Assembly (NCBI RefSeq): GCF_902726655.1
Contig: NZ_CACVAN010000001.1
Span: 3,596,001 to 3,660,000 of the forward strand
Direction: 5' to 3'
From: Virgibacillus ihumii
Lineage (GTDB): Bacteria; Bacillota; Bacilli; Bacillales; Amphibacillaceae
Length of the DNA stretch: 64,000 nt
The notes under the pieces were generated by a model. That model had not been told where the DNA came from. It did no database searches and worked only from the letters and a program-made list of their open reading frames with translations. A program made the position numbers and the translations under genes. Position 1 is the stretch's first letter; every line of letters begins with the position of its first letter. This document shows, piece by piece, positions 43,610 through 51,549 of the stretch.

Positions 43610-44377
43610 ATGCGATTTACAAAGAAAACATTAAATATAGTGATTGCAATTATTATTGTGTTAGCTGCTTGGCAATCTGTAATTTGGCTGACCGATATTG
43701 AAGAGGCACTTTTGCCGGATCCACTTATGGTTGGGGAAGCAATGATCTCCTTATTTGCCGATGGAACATTATTCGCTCATTTAAAAGTAAGTTTGATGAG
43801 ATTTTTTTCAGGCTATTTATCCGCTGCGGTTGCAGCCATTTTGCTCGGTCTTCTGTTGGGAAGAGTTCAACGATTATGGGATATTGCGGATCCGATTGTG
43901 CAGGTTCTAAGACCTATCGCACCGGTAGCCTGGACGCCATTCATTGTTTTATGGTTTGGCATTGGAAGCGCACCGGCGATTGTGATTATTTTTATTGCAG
44001 CTTTTTTTCCGATATTACTTTCCACGATAACAGGTGTGAAAAAAGTGGATACCAATTATCTCAAGTTAGCTCAAAACATGGAAATCAAACAGCCGCATCT
44101 GATGACAAAAATTATTTTTCCAGCTGCCTATCCTTCTATTGCAAGCGGGCTTCATATTGGCATTGGTACAGCATGGATATTCCTTGTATCCGGTGAAATG
44201 GTTGGCGCACAGTCAGGATTAGGGTATTTGATTATTGATGCCAGAAATTTATTGAGATTGGATCTTGTTTTAGCGGGAATTATTTTGATCGGGATTTGCG
44301 GTCTGTTACTGGATAAGGGTATTCGATTATTGGAAAGGTTGATCGAAAAAAGATGGGGGATGACAGTCAGCGAGTAA
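43610..44377 (+). CDS. ABC transporter permease, SsuC/TauC type
   Basis: The 255-residue permease has six membrane spans and the cytoplasmic EAA loop (LAQNMEIKQPHLMTKIIFPA). PIAPVAWTPFIVLWFGIGSA is the conserved stretch of the sulfonate/taurine group. It starts 4 nt after the binding-protein stop and closes the operon before a hairpin terminator. Confidence 0.92.
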   Translation: MRFTKKTLNIVIAIIIVLAAWQSVIWLTDIEEALLPDPLMVGEAMISLFADGTLFAHLKVSLMRFFSGYLSAAVAAILLGLLLGRVQRLWDIADPIVQVLRPIAPVAWTPFIVLWFGIGSAPAIVIIFIAAFFPILLSTITGVKKVDTNYLKLAQNMEIKQPHLMTKIIFPAAYPSIASGLHIGIGTAWIFLVSGEMVGAQSGLGYLIIDARNLLRLDLVLAGIILIGICGLLLDKGIRLLERLIEKRWGMTVSE

Positions 44378-44380
44378 TGG

Positions 44381-44415
44381 GCAAAAGAACGGGGAAGTTA
44401 TCCCCTGACTTTTGC
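44381..44415 (+). terminator. Bidirectional terminator
   Basis: GCAAAAG and CTTTTGC enclose an inner GGGGA/TCCCC stem between the permease and the convergent HxlR gene. Confidence 0.8.
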
Positions 44416-44417
44416 AC

Positions 44418-44846
44418 TTAAATGTCTACTTCGGCTACAGAAACATCGTCAACGTTTTCTTTGCAGTGGGGGCAATAGTAGGTAATGTTTACTTCATGAT
44501 TGCACTTTTGATGTATGAGTTTTTTGTAGCATTTTTCCAGATGACTTCTTCCCCAAAGAATGATGGCATTGAAGACATCTTCCAGGTCTCTTCCGCTTTC
44601 TGTCAGTGTATATTGGTAACGGGGTGGATGATGAGAGTATAGTGATGTTGCAATTAACCCGCAACTTTCTAAATACTTTAATCGGTCAGACAGTAAATTA
44701 GAGGAAATACCTTCCAAGTTATTTTTGATTTCATTAAATGTCGTGTTGCCAATCAAAATTTCATGCACGACAAGTAATGTCCAGCGGTCTCCAATAATAT
44801 TGAGCGTTTGAGCAATATTACATGGCAAATCATAGGTTGCTTTCAC
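44418..44846 (-). CDS. HxlR-family regulator with C-terminal zinc-ribbon-like tail
   Basis: The 142-residue protein has an HxlR winged helix: PCNIAQTLNIIGDRWTLLVV, FNEIKNNLEGISSNLLSDRL, then GLIATSLYSHHPPRYQYTLT. Cys9 is at the position used by redox-sensing members. The tail adds KCNHEVNITYYCPHCKE, likely a zinc ribbon not usual in short HxlR proteins. The start is GTG with GGAGGT. It lies between two transcripts with matching promoters, the ABC operon and the DUF4242 gene, and is the obvious candidate to control both. Confidence 0.87.
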   Translation of the reverse strand: MKATYDLPCNIAQTLNIIGDRWTLLVVHEILIGNTTFNEIKNNLEGISSNLLSDRLKYLESCGLIATSLYSHHPPRYQYTLTESGRDLEDVFNAIILWGRSHLEKCYKKLIHQKCNHEVNITYYCPHCKENVDDVSVAEVDI

Positions 44847-44906
44847 GATTGTACCTCCTTCTATTTACCTAAATATAACATAACCTGAAATATTTATTCC
44901 ATAAGG

Positions 44907-44970
44907 TTGATTTTTTGAAGTTAGTATAATAAAATAACTAATAATACATTAAGTTGATAAGTTTTATCGG
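44907..44970 (+). promoter_or_regulatory. Promoter and shared control element, DUF4242 gene
   Basis: TTGATT (44907-44912) and TAAAAT (44930-44935) are 17 nt apart. GGTTGATTTTTTGAA, ATAAAATAAC and TAAGTTGATAAGTTTTA match the ABC-operon promoter at 41759-41820 almost base for base. Confidence 0.7.
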
Positions 44971-44999
44971 AATTAGCATAATTTAAGGAGAGGATATGG

Positions 45000-45530
45000 A
45001 TGTCCCTTTATTTAGTGGAGTCAAATGTAGGAGAAACAATTAATAACAAAGCAGAGTTTGAGAAAAAGGTTTCGACTATTCAGGAGAGTGTAAGTAAAGC
45101 GAATAATAATCTCATCGAAGTTCAGGTTTCGAAAGACTTTAGCAGAGTATTTTTAATTTTTGAAGCAGAGAATAGTGATAAACTGCAAGATGCTTTGGTT
45201 GAAACAGGGGTTAATGTTGAACTGGTAAAAGAAGTAAGATTAGTAGGTAAAGAATTAGACGAAGTGAAAAAACAAGCCGATAATGTAAATTATCTGGTGG
45301 AATGGAATTTACCTGAAAGCTTGACAATGGATAAATATTTGGAACGTAAAAAGAAAAACTCTGTACACTATGCAGAGGTACCGGAAGTTTCATTCTCACG
45401 AACTTATGTATGTGAAGATATGACAAAATGTCTTTGCTTCTATGATGCACCGGATGAGCCCGCTGTAAGAAGGGCAAGAGAAGCAGTGCAGACCCCAGTT
45501 GATTCCATCACTGAAATTGACAATGACTAA
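45000..45530 (+). CDS. DUF4242-domain protein (SCO4226-like nickel-binding fold)
   Basis: The 176-residue protein appears to be two ferredoxin-like halves. The N-terminal half (SLYLVESNVGETINNKAEFE) is divergent; the C-terminal half is a standard DUF4242 domain (YLVEWNLPESLTMDKYLERK, VSFSRTYVCEDMTKCLCFYD, PAVRRAREA). Some DUF4242 proteins bind nickel. AAGGAGAGG precedes the ATG. Its promoter twins that of the ABC importer, so it probably belongs to the same pathway. Confidence 0.85.
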   Translation: MSLYLVESNVGETINNKAEFEKKVSTIQESVSKANNNLIEVQVSKDFSRVFLIFEAENSDKLQDALVETGVNVELVKEVRLVGKELDEVKKQADNVNYLVEWNLPESLTMDKYLERKKKNSVHYAEVPEVSFSRTYVCEDMTKCLCFYDAPDEPAVRRAREAVQTPVDSITEIDND

Positions 45531-45545
45531 TATGTTTTTAATGTC

Positions 45546-45577
45546 CTGAAGATCTCTTTATCATGAGAGATCTTCAG
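45546..45577 (+). terminator. Terminator between DUF4242 and ACAD-like genes
   Basis: CTGAAGATCTCT and GAGAGATCTTCAG form a 12-bp stem followed by TTTACTT. With no promoter seen before the next gene, the downstream gene may depend on read-through. Confidence 0.8.
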
Positions 45578-45617
45578 TTTACTTACCACCATGTCTTATC
45601 AAAGGGGAAGCAGGTAT

Positions 45618-46682
45618 ATGGTTGTGAAAGAAGAGACAGGAGTTACAAGGTTGTTAGATACTGCGATTCAAAAGAATTTAAAACCTTTTGTCAGAAAAAT
45701 TGATACCGAAGCCTATTATGCCGAAGGTTATTTAACGGGGCTAGGTGAAGCAGGTTTGTTGCGTTCTGATGACGTTTCAACCAGTGAACGATTAGAGAGG
45801 GAATTATTTGTTACTGAAAAAACAGCGCAATATTGTATGACCACTGCATTTAATTTATGGTGTCATCTTGCTTCATTAACCTATTTGAGAAACAGTTCAA
45901 ATGATTATTTAAAGAATGAAATACTGCCATATCTTGAGCAAGGCACCTTTTTGGGAGCCACAGGGTTATCCAATCCAATGAAGTACTATGCCGGATTGGA
46001 AAAGCTGCATTTACAGGCGAAACGTACGAATGGCGGGTACGTGTTATCGGGAACTATCCCTTCTGTTTCAAATTTGAAAGATAATCATTGGTTTGCAGTA
46101 GTGGCTGCCTTAGCTGACAACCAGCAGGTGATGGCCTTTGTACCCTGTAATGCCATAGGATTATCATTAAAGGAAAAGATTGGTTACTTGGGTGTCAATG
46201 GCAGCGCAACATTTGCGTGCAGATTTACTGATGTATTTATCCCTGATGAATGGATGGTCAGTGATAATGCTGAAGCGTTTTGTGAAAACATCAGGTCAAC
46301 TTTTGTATTATATCAAGTACCACTTGGTCTCGGTGTCACGTATGCTTCCATCCAATCGATGAAGAAATCACCTCAAAAACAAGGTGGGGTTAATACATTT
46401 TTATCCATCCAGCCGGAAGAGATAGAGCAGGAATATCTGTTTATAAAGGATAGGATTGCTACACTTCTGGATCAAGATAAATTGGATTGGAAAGCAGTCC
46501 TGCAAATCAGGCTGGATATTGACAAACTGATCATTAAGGCGGTACACGGAGATATGCTGCATTCCGGCGGGGCAGCATACTTGCAAAAGAGTAATCCAGC
46601 AAGGAGATTAAGAGAAGCCTATTTCCTGATTAATTTAACGCCGACGGAAAAACATTTGGAAAAAATGTTGGCAGCGCTATGA
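45618..46682 (+). CDS. Acyl-CoA-dehydrogenase-fold flavoprotein
   Basis: The 354-residue protein has the ACAD domain order: an N-terminal helical part (ELFVTEKTAQYCMTTAFNLW), the flavin-contacting middle (GTFLGATGLSNPMKYYAGLE, FACRFTDVFIPDEWM) and a C-terminal helical bundle. It lacks a clear catalytic Glu of fatty-acyl dehydrogenases, and may be closer to SfnB/DszC-like flavin oxygenases. Next to a sulfonate-type importer it could attack an organosulfur compound, but that is inference from context. AAGGGGAAGCAGG precedes the ATG at 45618. Confidence 0.82.
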   Translation: MVVKEETGVTRLLDTAIQKNLKPFVRKIDTEAYYAEGYLTGLGEAGLLRSDDVSTSERLERELFVTEKTAQYCMTTAFNLWCHLASLTYLRNSSNDYLKNEILPYLEQGTFLGATGLSNPMKYYAGLEKLHLQAKRTNGGYVLSGTIPSVSNLKDNHWFAVVAALADNQQVMAFVPCNAIGLSLKEKIGYLGVNGSATFACRFTDVFIPDEWMVSDNAEAFCENIRSTFVLYQVPLGLGVTYASIQSMKKSPQKQGGVNTFLSIQPEEIEQEYLFIKDRIATLLDQDKLDWKAVLQIRLDIDKLIIKAVHGDMLHSGGAAYLQKSNPARRLREAYFLINLTPTEKHLEKMLAAL

Positions 46683-46707
46683 GTTGGAACAAGAAAGCAC
46701 AGATTGT

Positions 46708-46743
46708 CCTTTTTAAGTTATACACTTGAAAAGGTCTTTTTTT
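46708..46743 (+). terminator. Terminator after ACAD-like gene
   Basis: CCTTTTTAAG and CTTGAAAAGG pair, followed by TCTTTTTTT. Confidence 0.8.
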
Positions 46744-46936
46744 GTGATTTGTTGTTTATAAGCGTTTATTTTAGCTTAGCACTTTCCTGCAAGTAATTGG
46801 GAGATCCTTTTTTCATTTAGAAAATGGATGTACGTCTTTTTCAATTTCATGATAAACTATTAGAAAGCGATTTCAATGGGTTCAAAGAAAAAATGTTAAA
46901 ATTCCAATTTGATAGTACTTGAAAGGAGACCATAGC

Positions 46937-47449
46937 ATGATGCTATCCACTGAAAGATTAATATTGCGACCGTACGAAGATAAAGATATGGACTTTCTCA
47001 TGTCAATGCTTTCTGATCCTGAAATGGTGCGCTTCATTGGAAATGGAAAGATAAAAGATGAAATCGGGGCAAAACAATTCATGGACTGGATTTACAGTGC
47101 ATATGAGTATGGTTCGGAATTCGGATTGCATGTAATGGTACTGAAAGGTGAGGATGCTCCTATTGGTCACGCCGGTCTTGTTCCGCAACAGGTTGAAGAA
47201 AGAAATGAAATTGAAATCGGCTATTGGGTTAAACGTCCATACTGGGGGCAGGGATATGCTACAGAGATTGCAGCAGCACTTAAGAATTTTGGTTTGCAGG
47301 AGCTGGCTGAGCAAAGATTGATTGCACTGGTCCAGCCTGGAAATGTCGGTTCCCAAAAAGTGGCGGAGAAGATCGGAATGAAAATTGAAAATCAGATCAA
47401 GCTTTCGGGTCAGGATGTATTTTTTTACACTGTAGGAGAGTCTGTTTAA
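46937..47449 (+). CDS. GNAT-family N-acetyltransferase (RimJ/RimL type)
   Basis: The 170-residue protein begins MMLSTERLILRPYEDKDMDF and has WVKRPYWGQGYATEIAAALK and LIALVQPGNVGSQKVAEKIG, the usual RimJ/RimL-like GNAT pattern. AAAGGAGA lies before the tandem ATG at 46937/46940. The acceptor is unknown. Confidence 0.88.
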   Translation: MMLSTERLILRPYEDKDMDFLMSMLSDPEMVRFIGNGKIKDEIGAKQFMDWIYSAYEYGSEFGLHVMVLKGEDAPIGHAGLVPQQVEERNEIEIGYWVKRPYWGQGYATEIAAALKNFGLQELAEQRLIALVQPGNVGSQKVAEKIGMKIENQIKLSGQDVFFYTVGESV

Positions 47450-47511
47450 GGTTCGCACGATTCAAGCTATATTTCTGTTCTTATGTCGTAGAGGGGAGGG
47501 AAAATTACTTG

Positions 47512-47691
47512 ATGCAAATTTTATTCTATGTTGTTTTTCTTGTTACACTATTTGGTTTTATCAGCTGGAGGAAATACAAAAAATATAAGAATCCGCAAGA
47601 GCAAACAAGCCACAAAGCGAAATCCACTGAGGAAAGGGAACAGGATCAAAATAAATATAGAGGTTTTGGTCAAATTTCCGGTCCAATGTAA
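47512..47691 (+). CDS. Small single-span membrane protein, unknown
   Basis: The 59-residue protein has one N-terminal membrane helix (MQILFYVVFLVTLFGFISW), a basic stretch (RKYKKYKN) and a polar tail ending YRGFGQISGPM. GAGGGGAGGG lies 11 nt ahead of the ATG. Positive charge after the helix suggests the tail is cytoplasmic. I do not recognise the family. Confidence 0.65.
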   Translation: MQILFYVVFLVTLFGFISWRKYKKYKNPQEQTSHKAKSTEEREQDQNKYRGFGQISGPM

Positions 47692-47709
47692 TACCTTCTG
47701 AAAGTTAAT

Positions 47710-47736
47710 ACGGGCTTGATGCTCCAAGTCCGTTTT
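47710..47736 (+). terminator. Terminator after small membrane protein
   Basis: ACGGGCTTG and CAAGTCCGT form a 9-bp stem followed by TTTTCC. Confidence 0.8.
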
Positions 47737-47826
47737 CCTTGTATTTCTGGAGATCATGTCAAGTTACCTAATTATAACATTAACTTATAATGTGAAATAA
47801 TCTTATTTCATTTTTGGAGGTCGTTC

Positions 47827-48267
47827 ATGAAAAAAGGAATAATCCGGCCGTTAGCCATCTGTGTTTTCAGACATAATGATTCGATTCTCGTTGCGGAAGG
47901 ATATGATTCTGTAAAGGATGATTATTTTTACCGGCCGATTGGAGGCGGAATTGAATATGGAGAATCTAGTGCCGATGCAGTAGTACGGGAAGTTATGGAA
48001 GAAATCGAAGCGGATATTTATGCCCTTAACTACCTGGGAACGGTTGAAAATGTCTTCACTTTTAATGGGGAAGTTGGCCATGAAATCGTTATGGTTTATG
48101 ATGCATCCTTTGCTGATAAGTCGTTTTATAATCTTGAAACCTTTGAGGGAAAAGAGGATGATGGATCCATATTTAAATTGATGTGGTGTCCAATTAATGA
48201 TTTTCAAAATGGCAAGTTACGGCTTGTCCCGAAAAATCTTTTGGAGTTGGTGGGCGTAAAAGCATGA
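47827..48267 (+). CDS. Nudix hydrolase
   Basis: The 146-residue protein has a full Nudix box, GGGIEYGESSADAVVREVME then EIEAD, matching Gx5Ex7REVxEE. The C-terminal part (LMWCPINDFQNGKLRLVPKN) is common in small Nudix proteins of unknown substrate. GGAGGTCG precedes the ATG. Its stop overlaps the next gene's start as ATGA, so the two are translationally coupled. Confidence 0.92.
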   Translation: MKKGIIRPLAICVFRHNDSILVAEGYDSVKDDYFYRPIGGGIEYGESSADAVVREVMEEIEADIYALNYLGTVENVFTFNGEVGHEIVMVYDASFADKSFYNLETFEGKEDDGSIFKLMWCPINDFQNGKLRLVPKNLLELVGVKA

Positions 48268-48575
48268 TATTGCAAAAGTGTGTGGGTTGTGATTATCACT
48301 TTAAATGGCGAACCTTATATAAAGGGTTGATGATCGGATATAAACCAATACAATGCCATAGATGTGGAACAAAACATAAAGTAACTTTTTCAACAAGATT
48401 GCGAGTTGCATGTTTAACTACAGTCCCGCTAATATTGCTTGCGTATTTTATGGTGCCTGAAGTTTTTATAATGTCTGTACCGTTTTCGCTGATTTCTATT
48501 TCATTAGTCATAACAGCTATATTTCTGACCTTACTTACCCCATTGGTTGCCAGGTATAATTCCTGCGATAGCTAA
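48264..48575 (+). CDS. CXXC-CXXC zinc-finger membrane protein (TIGR04104 type)
   Basis: The 103-residue protein has a small zinc finger (Cys6-x2-Cys9, then Cys31-x2-Cys34: KCVGCDYHF and IQCHRCGTKH), followed by two membrane helices (about 50-66 and 70-93). This layout fits the TIGR04104 family of Bacillaceae, of unknown function. It begins inside the last codon of the Nudix gene. Confidence 0.82.
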   Translation: MILQKCVGCDYHFKWRTLYKGLMIGYKPIQCHRCGTKHKVTFSTRLRVACLTTVPLILLAYFMVPEVFIMSVPFSLISISLVITAIFLTLLTPLVARYNSCDS

Positions 48576-48600
48576 AACTTATTATTTGTTTATCCGGGTG

Positions 48601-48798
48601 GTGATTGCCATTAATAAAAAAATACGAACAATTATTGGCTTGATCAGCAGTCTTATTCTATGCATCTATGGAGTGTATGGATTGATAGCGGATGAGCCGA
48701 TTTCCAGTTTACCCTATTTTGCTATTATACTTGCAGTAGGCGGTTTCGCTGGTGTCATTGGAGGTATATTGGAGCTTCAAAAAATGTCAACGTCCTAG
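48601..48798 (+). CDS. Small two-span membrane protein, unknown
   Basis: A frame of about 65 residues encodes two hydrophobic helices (RTIIGLISSLILCIYGVYGL and AIILAVGGFAGVIGGILEL). The start is unsure: GTG at 48598 or 48601, or an ATT at 48610 with GGTGGTG upstream. It lies 25 nt after the zinc-finger gene and may be its operon partner. Confidence 0.55.
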   Translation: MIAINKKIRTIIGLISSLILCIYGVYGLIADEPISSLPYFAIILAVGGFAGVIGGILELQKMSTS

Positions 48799-48882
48799 AC
48801 ATCAATGCAGGGATGCACATATTTTGAAAAAAATGAATTCAAGAAGTAATTGCCATCTATTAATTTGGAGGTGCTTTTTTTA

Positions 48883-48933
48883 TATATCAAGTATAATTTA
48901 TATACTTGATATACTTTATATTTATGATATACT
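48883..48933 (+). promoter_or_regulatory. HxlR-dsbA promoter with 31-bp operator
   Basis: TATATCAAGTATA and TATACTTGATATA (13-nt arms) flank a 5-nt spacer at 48883-48913. The -35 TTGATA (48906-48911) is inside the right arm and TATACT (48928-48933) is the -10, with 16-nt spacing. An HxlR dimer bound here would block RNA polymerase, so autorepression is likely. Confidence 0.75.
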
Positions 48934-48954
48934 ATTTATAGTGAGGTGTTGCAC

Positions 48955-49296
48955 ATGCAAACATGCCCTTATATTGAAGCATCTTTTCAAATTCTAGGGA
49001 AAAAATGGAATGGCCAAATCATTCATTATCTATCTTTATGTGAAAATCATACTGCACATTTTTCCGATATGAAACGGGATTTGAATGGAATTACGCCAAG
49101 AGCACTTTCTTTGAAGCTTTCTGAACTTGCAACTGAAGGATTGGTTAAAAAACTTGTTGAAAGCGGAACATCTGTAATTATTTCGTATGAATTAACAGAA
49201 AAAGGTAGTGCGCTGGCCAATAGTCTTAAACCTATTCAGGAGTGGGCGCAAAAATACATGAATGTCGAAATACCAACGGAAAGCGGGGAAAAATAA
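48955..49296 (+). CDS. HxlR-family regulator
   Basis: The 113-residue winged-helix protein begins MQTCPYIEASFQILGKKWNG and has FSDMKRDLNGITPRALSLKL as recognition region and ISYELTEKGSAL as wing. Cys4 sits at the N-terminus like the redox switch of YodB, HypR and QorR. GAGGTG is 6 nt upstream of the ATG. It overlaps no gene and is followed after 1 nt by the DsbA-fold gene, whose expression it probably represses until thiol stress. Confidence 0.88.
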   Translation: MQTCPYIEASFQILGKKWNGQIIHYLSLCENHTAHFSDMKRDLNGITPRALSLKLSELATEGLVKKLVESGTSVIISYELTEKGSALANSLKPIQEWAQKYMNVEIPTESGEK

Positions 49297-49297
49297 C

Positions 49298-50230
49298 ATG
49301 GCAAATAACAATAATATGATGTGTGATGCGGAAACAGGCGTATGCGGTGTATCGGGGGAAGATGGACTGCAAACAATTGATTTCAACAAACCAAAGAAAA
49401 CGATTGACCTTTATTATGTGACAGACCCGATTTGCTCGCATTGCTGGGCACTGGAACCGGTACTTCGCCGTTTTACAGAGCAATATGGCGATTATTTTAG
49501 CGTAAAAATTGTTATGGGTGGTTTGCTGGAAAAGTGGGGTGACGGACCGGTTGACCCTGCAAATGGTATTAATGGTCCAGCGGATGTTGCCGGACACTGG
49601 AGAGAAGTCGGGGAACAGACACGGATGCCGATTGACGGAACACTCTGGTATGACAACCCTGTTCAGTCATCATTCCCTCCTTCCCGTGTATTTAAAGTAA
49701 TTCAACAACAGGATGAAGAATTAGCTGGTGTATTTTTACGACGCTCCAGAGAAGCGGTTTTTGCATTTAATCAAAACATTGCAGATAAAGCTGTTTTGGT
49801 GGAAATTGTCAATAAACTTGGACTGGATGGCGAAAAAATTGTAGGAGAAGCAGAATCATCCAAGGCACATCAATTGTTAAATGAGGATTTTGCACTTGCC
49901 GGAAGTCTTGGTGCCAGAGGATTCCCAAGTATCATTATGGTGAATGAGGAAAATAAAGGCGTCAAAATTGTTGGCGGCCGTCCGCTCGAATACTATGTTT
50001 CCGGATTGAAGCAGGTATTGGATACGGTGGAGATCGAGGCAAAAGCCCAACCGGCACTTCCCGGCTTGCTTGAACAAGAGGAACTTCTTTTTTCCAAAGA
50101 AATAGAGGTAATGTATGATGTTGAACAAGCGGATATTGATGCATTTGTGCAAAAAGAACTGTCTTCAGCTGATTATCAAACCAGGGAAATTCTTGGTGAA
50201 ACCTATATTGTAAAGCATAAAGGAGTATAA
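49298..50230 (+). CDS. DsbA-fold protein (FrnE/SpxH-related)
   Basis: The 310-residue protein has a thioredoxin-like DsbA domain with a CxxC site in VTDPICSHCWALEPVLRRFT, the helical insert typical of DsbA/FrnE (VFLRRSREAVFAFNQ, NEDFALAGSLGARGFPSI) and the cis-Pro in GFPS. An N-terminal MMCDAETGVCG adds two more Cys, and the last 70 residues are a further domain. No signal peptide, so it is cytosolic like SpxH (YjbH) and FrnE. It probably handles disulfide or electrophile stress. GGGG lies upstream of the ATG. Confidence 0.85.
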   Translation: MANNNNMMCDAETGVCGVSGEDGLQTIDFNKPKKTIDLYYVTDPICSHCWALEPVLRRFTEQYGDYFSVKIVMGGLLEKWGDGPVDPANGINGPADVAGHWREVGEQTRMPIDGTLWYDNPVQSSFPPSRVFKVIQQQDEELAGVFLRRSREAVFAFNQNIADKAVLVEIVNKLGLDGEKIVGEAESSKAHQLLNEDFALAGSLGARGFPSIIMVNEENKGVKIVGGRPLEYYVSGLKQVLDTVEIEAKAQPALPGLLEQEELLFSKEIEVMYDVEQADIDAFVQKELSSADYQTREILGETYIVKHKGV

Positions 50231-50232
50231 CC

Positions 50233-50298
50233 ATGCCATACGTACTGCAGGTCGATTTTAAAATGAACGGGCCATTTGGGAATGAAATGGCAGACGTC
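50233..50298 (+). pseudogene. YdhR-type monooxygenase gene, 5' remnant
   Basis: AAAGGAG precedes an ATG two nt after the DsbA-fold gene. The first 20 codons, MPYVLQVDFKMNGPFGNEMA, look like the start of the small YdhR-type monooxygenase family. After codon 22 the coding sequence gives way to the 21-nt repeat array, and no remaining part of the gene is found beyond it. The frame stays open through the array to 50541 only because the repeat unit is 7 codons long. Confidence 0.6.
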
Positions 50299-50501
50299 CT
50301 CAAATGGGAGAGAGTAGCCCTCAAATGGGAGAGAGTAGCCCTCAAATGGGAGAGAGTAGCCCTCAAATGGGAGAGAGCAGCCCTCAAATGGGAGAGAGCA
50401 GCCCTCAAATGGGAGAGAACAGCCTCCAAACGGGAGAGAGTAGCCCTCAAACGGGAGAGAGTAGCCCTCAAACGGGAGCGCGCTTTCCCAAAATGGGGGA
50501 G
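50299..50501 (+). repeat. 21-nt periodic repeat, family C
   Basis: Nine units of exactly 21 nt (CTCAAATGGGAGAGAGTAGC plus one base) start at 50299 and every 21 nt to 50467, with a partial tenth. Early units read CAAATGGG and later ones CAAACGGG, with AGTAGC or AGCAGC variants. It begins inside a truncated gene and runs into the end of the convergent permease gene. There are no unique spacers. Confidence 0.9.
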
Positions 50502-50502
50502 T

Positions 50503-51549
50503 TCACATCACTTTCCTGTTATCATGCAAAAACTTAAATGATTCCGTTTTGATAGGACTAATCTGAACAGTCGCTTGCTTTTCTTTCTTCCGGTCTATAG
50601 AGGAAGGCTTCTGCTTAAGCAAAACGTTTTTCAGTCCTTCGACAATAAAAACCATTGCCAGAATTGTTAGTGTCAGTGCAATAACGGGAAAATAAATCAT
50701 CCATGGGTAAATCGTAATAACATCGTGTGCCGCTGCGATCAAACCGGACCACTCATAGGAAGCGGATGAACTGACCATTTCGGACTGATTTCCGATTTCT
50801 AAACTAGTGTCCTCTACTATGAGGTTTGTTCCTCCAACGAACAGTCCCAAAATACCAAGGTGGGCCAGCAACAAAAACACCTGTACAATTTGTTGCGCAA
50901 ATAAAATAAACAATCGTGATGAAAGAAAAGGTTTTACATGGCGCAATAATAATTGGAGTCGGCTGCTTCCCAAAGAACGGGCACATGTAATAAATTCATA
51001 TTTTTCGATTTCCGTTATTTCTTCACTAATGGTCAGAGCCAGTGCAGGTAACGCGATGAATGTCAGCGATGCTAATGTGAAAATTATTTTCTCAGTATCG
51101 GTAAATGCCCAGCTGTAGATCATAATTACCGGTGAGACGATAACAAATACAACAAGAGCAGCGGGGGCGTATGTAAATGAATCAAACAAGCTTTTAAATG
51201 ACGGTCGTAATTTTTTCAGAAACGTAGCAAACGTAATGCTTGCCAGGATAGCCAATACCATTCTGCACACAGCTACAACTAATGCAAAACCAATGGTATA
51301 TTTCGCTCCTTGAATGATTTTATACAACATACTGACACCATCCCGATCTGTGCCCATCGGATATTTTTCAGATGGAGGTAGCGGATGCTTGCTGATGAGT
51401 TTTCCGTTATCATTGTATACTAATGTGGTTTCAAGTGGATCAGGCGGTCCGACAAACAAGCTGTAAGAAATGCTTATACAGAGTATCGTTAGAATAAACA
51501 GCGTCCCGATAAGAACCAGGGGTTGTTTAAATATTTTCACCACTGTCAT
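50503..51549 (-). CDS. ABC transporter permease, OppC/DppC type
   Basis: The 348-residue protein has an N-terminal span, an extracellular loop with HPMGTDRDG-like residues (SEKYPMGTDRDGVSMLYKII) typical of OppC proteins, and five further spans with a cytoplasmic EAA loop (FITCARSLGSSRLQLLLRHV). The C-terminus adds about 35 polar residues. GGAAGGGAGG precedes the ATG. It overlaps its partner gene by 23 nt. Its last codons touch repeat array C. No binding protein or ATPase is nearby. Confidence 0.85.
   Translation of the reverse strand: MTVVKIFKQPLVLIGTLFILTILCISISYSLFVGPPDPLETTLVYNDNGKLISKHPLPPSEKYPMGTDRDGVSMLYKIIQGAKYTIGFALVVAVCRMVLAILASITFATFLKKLRPSFKSLFDSFTYAPAALVVFVIVSPVIMIYSWAFTDTEKIIFTLASLTFIALPALALTISEEITEIEKYEFITCARSLGSSRLQLLLRHVKPFLSSRLFILFAQQIVQVFLLLAHLGILGLFVGGTNLIVEDTSLEIGNQSEMVSSSASYEWSGLIAAAHDVITIYPWMIYFPVIALTLTILAMVFIVEGLKNVLLKQKPSSIDRKKEKQATVQISPIKTESFKFLHDNRKVM

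Noticed and set aside
50299..50501. Possible CRISPR array (regular direct repeats)
   Set aside because: Units are contiguous 21-nt repeats without unique spacers, and no cas gene is in the window. The same applies to the arrays at 4112, 14440 and 53916.
49962..50537. Long repetitive reading frames on both strands across the family C array
   Set aside because: They exist only because a 21-nt unit is a multiple of three and contains no stop codon. There is no separate ribosome site, apart from the truncated gene start at 50233.
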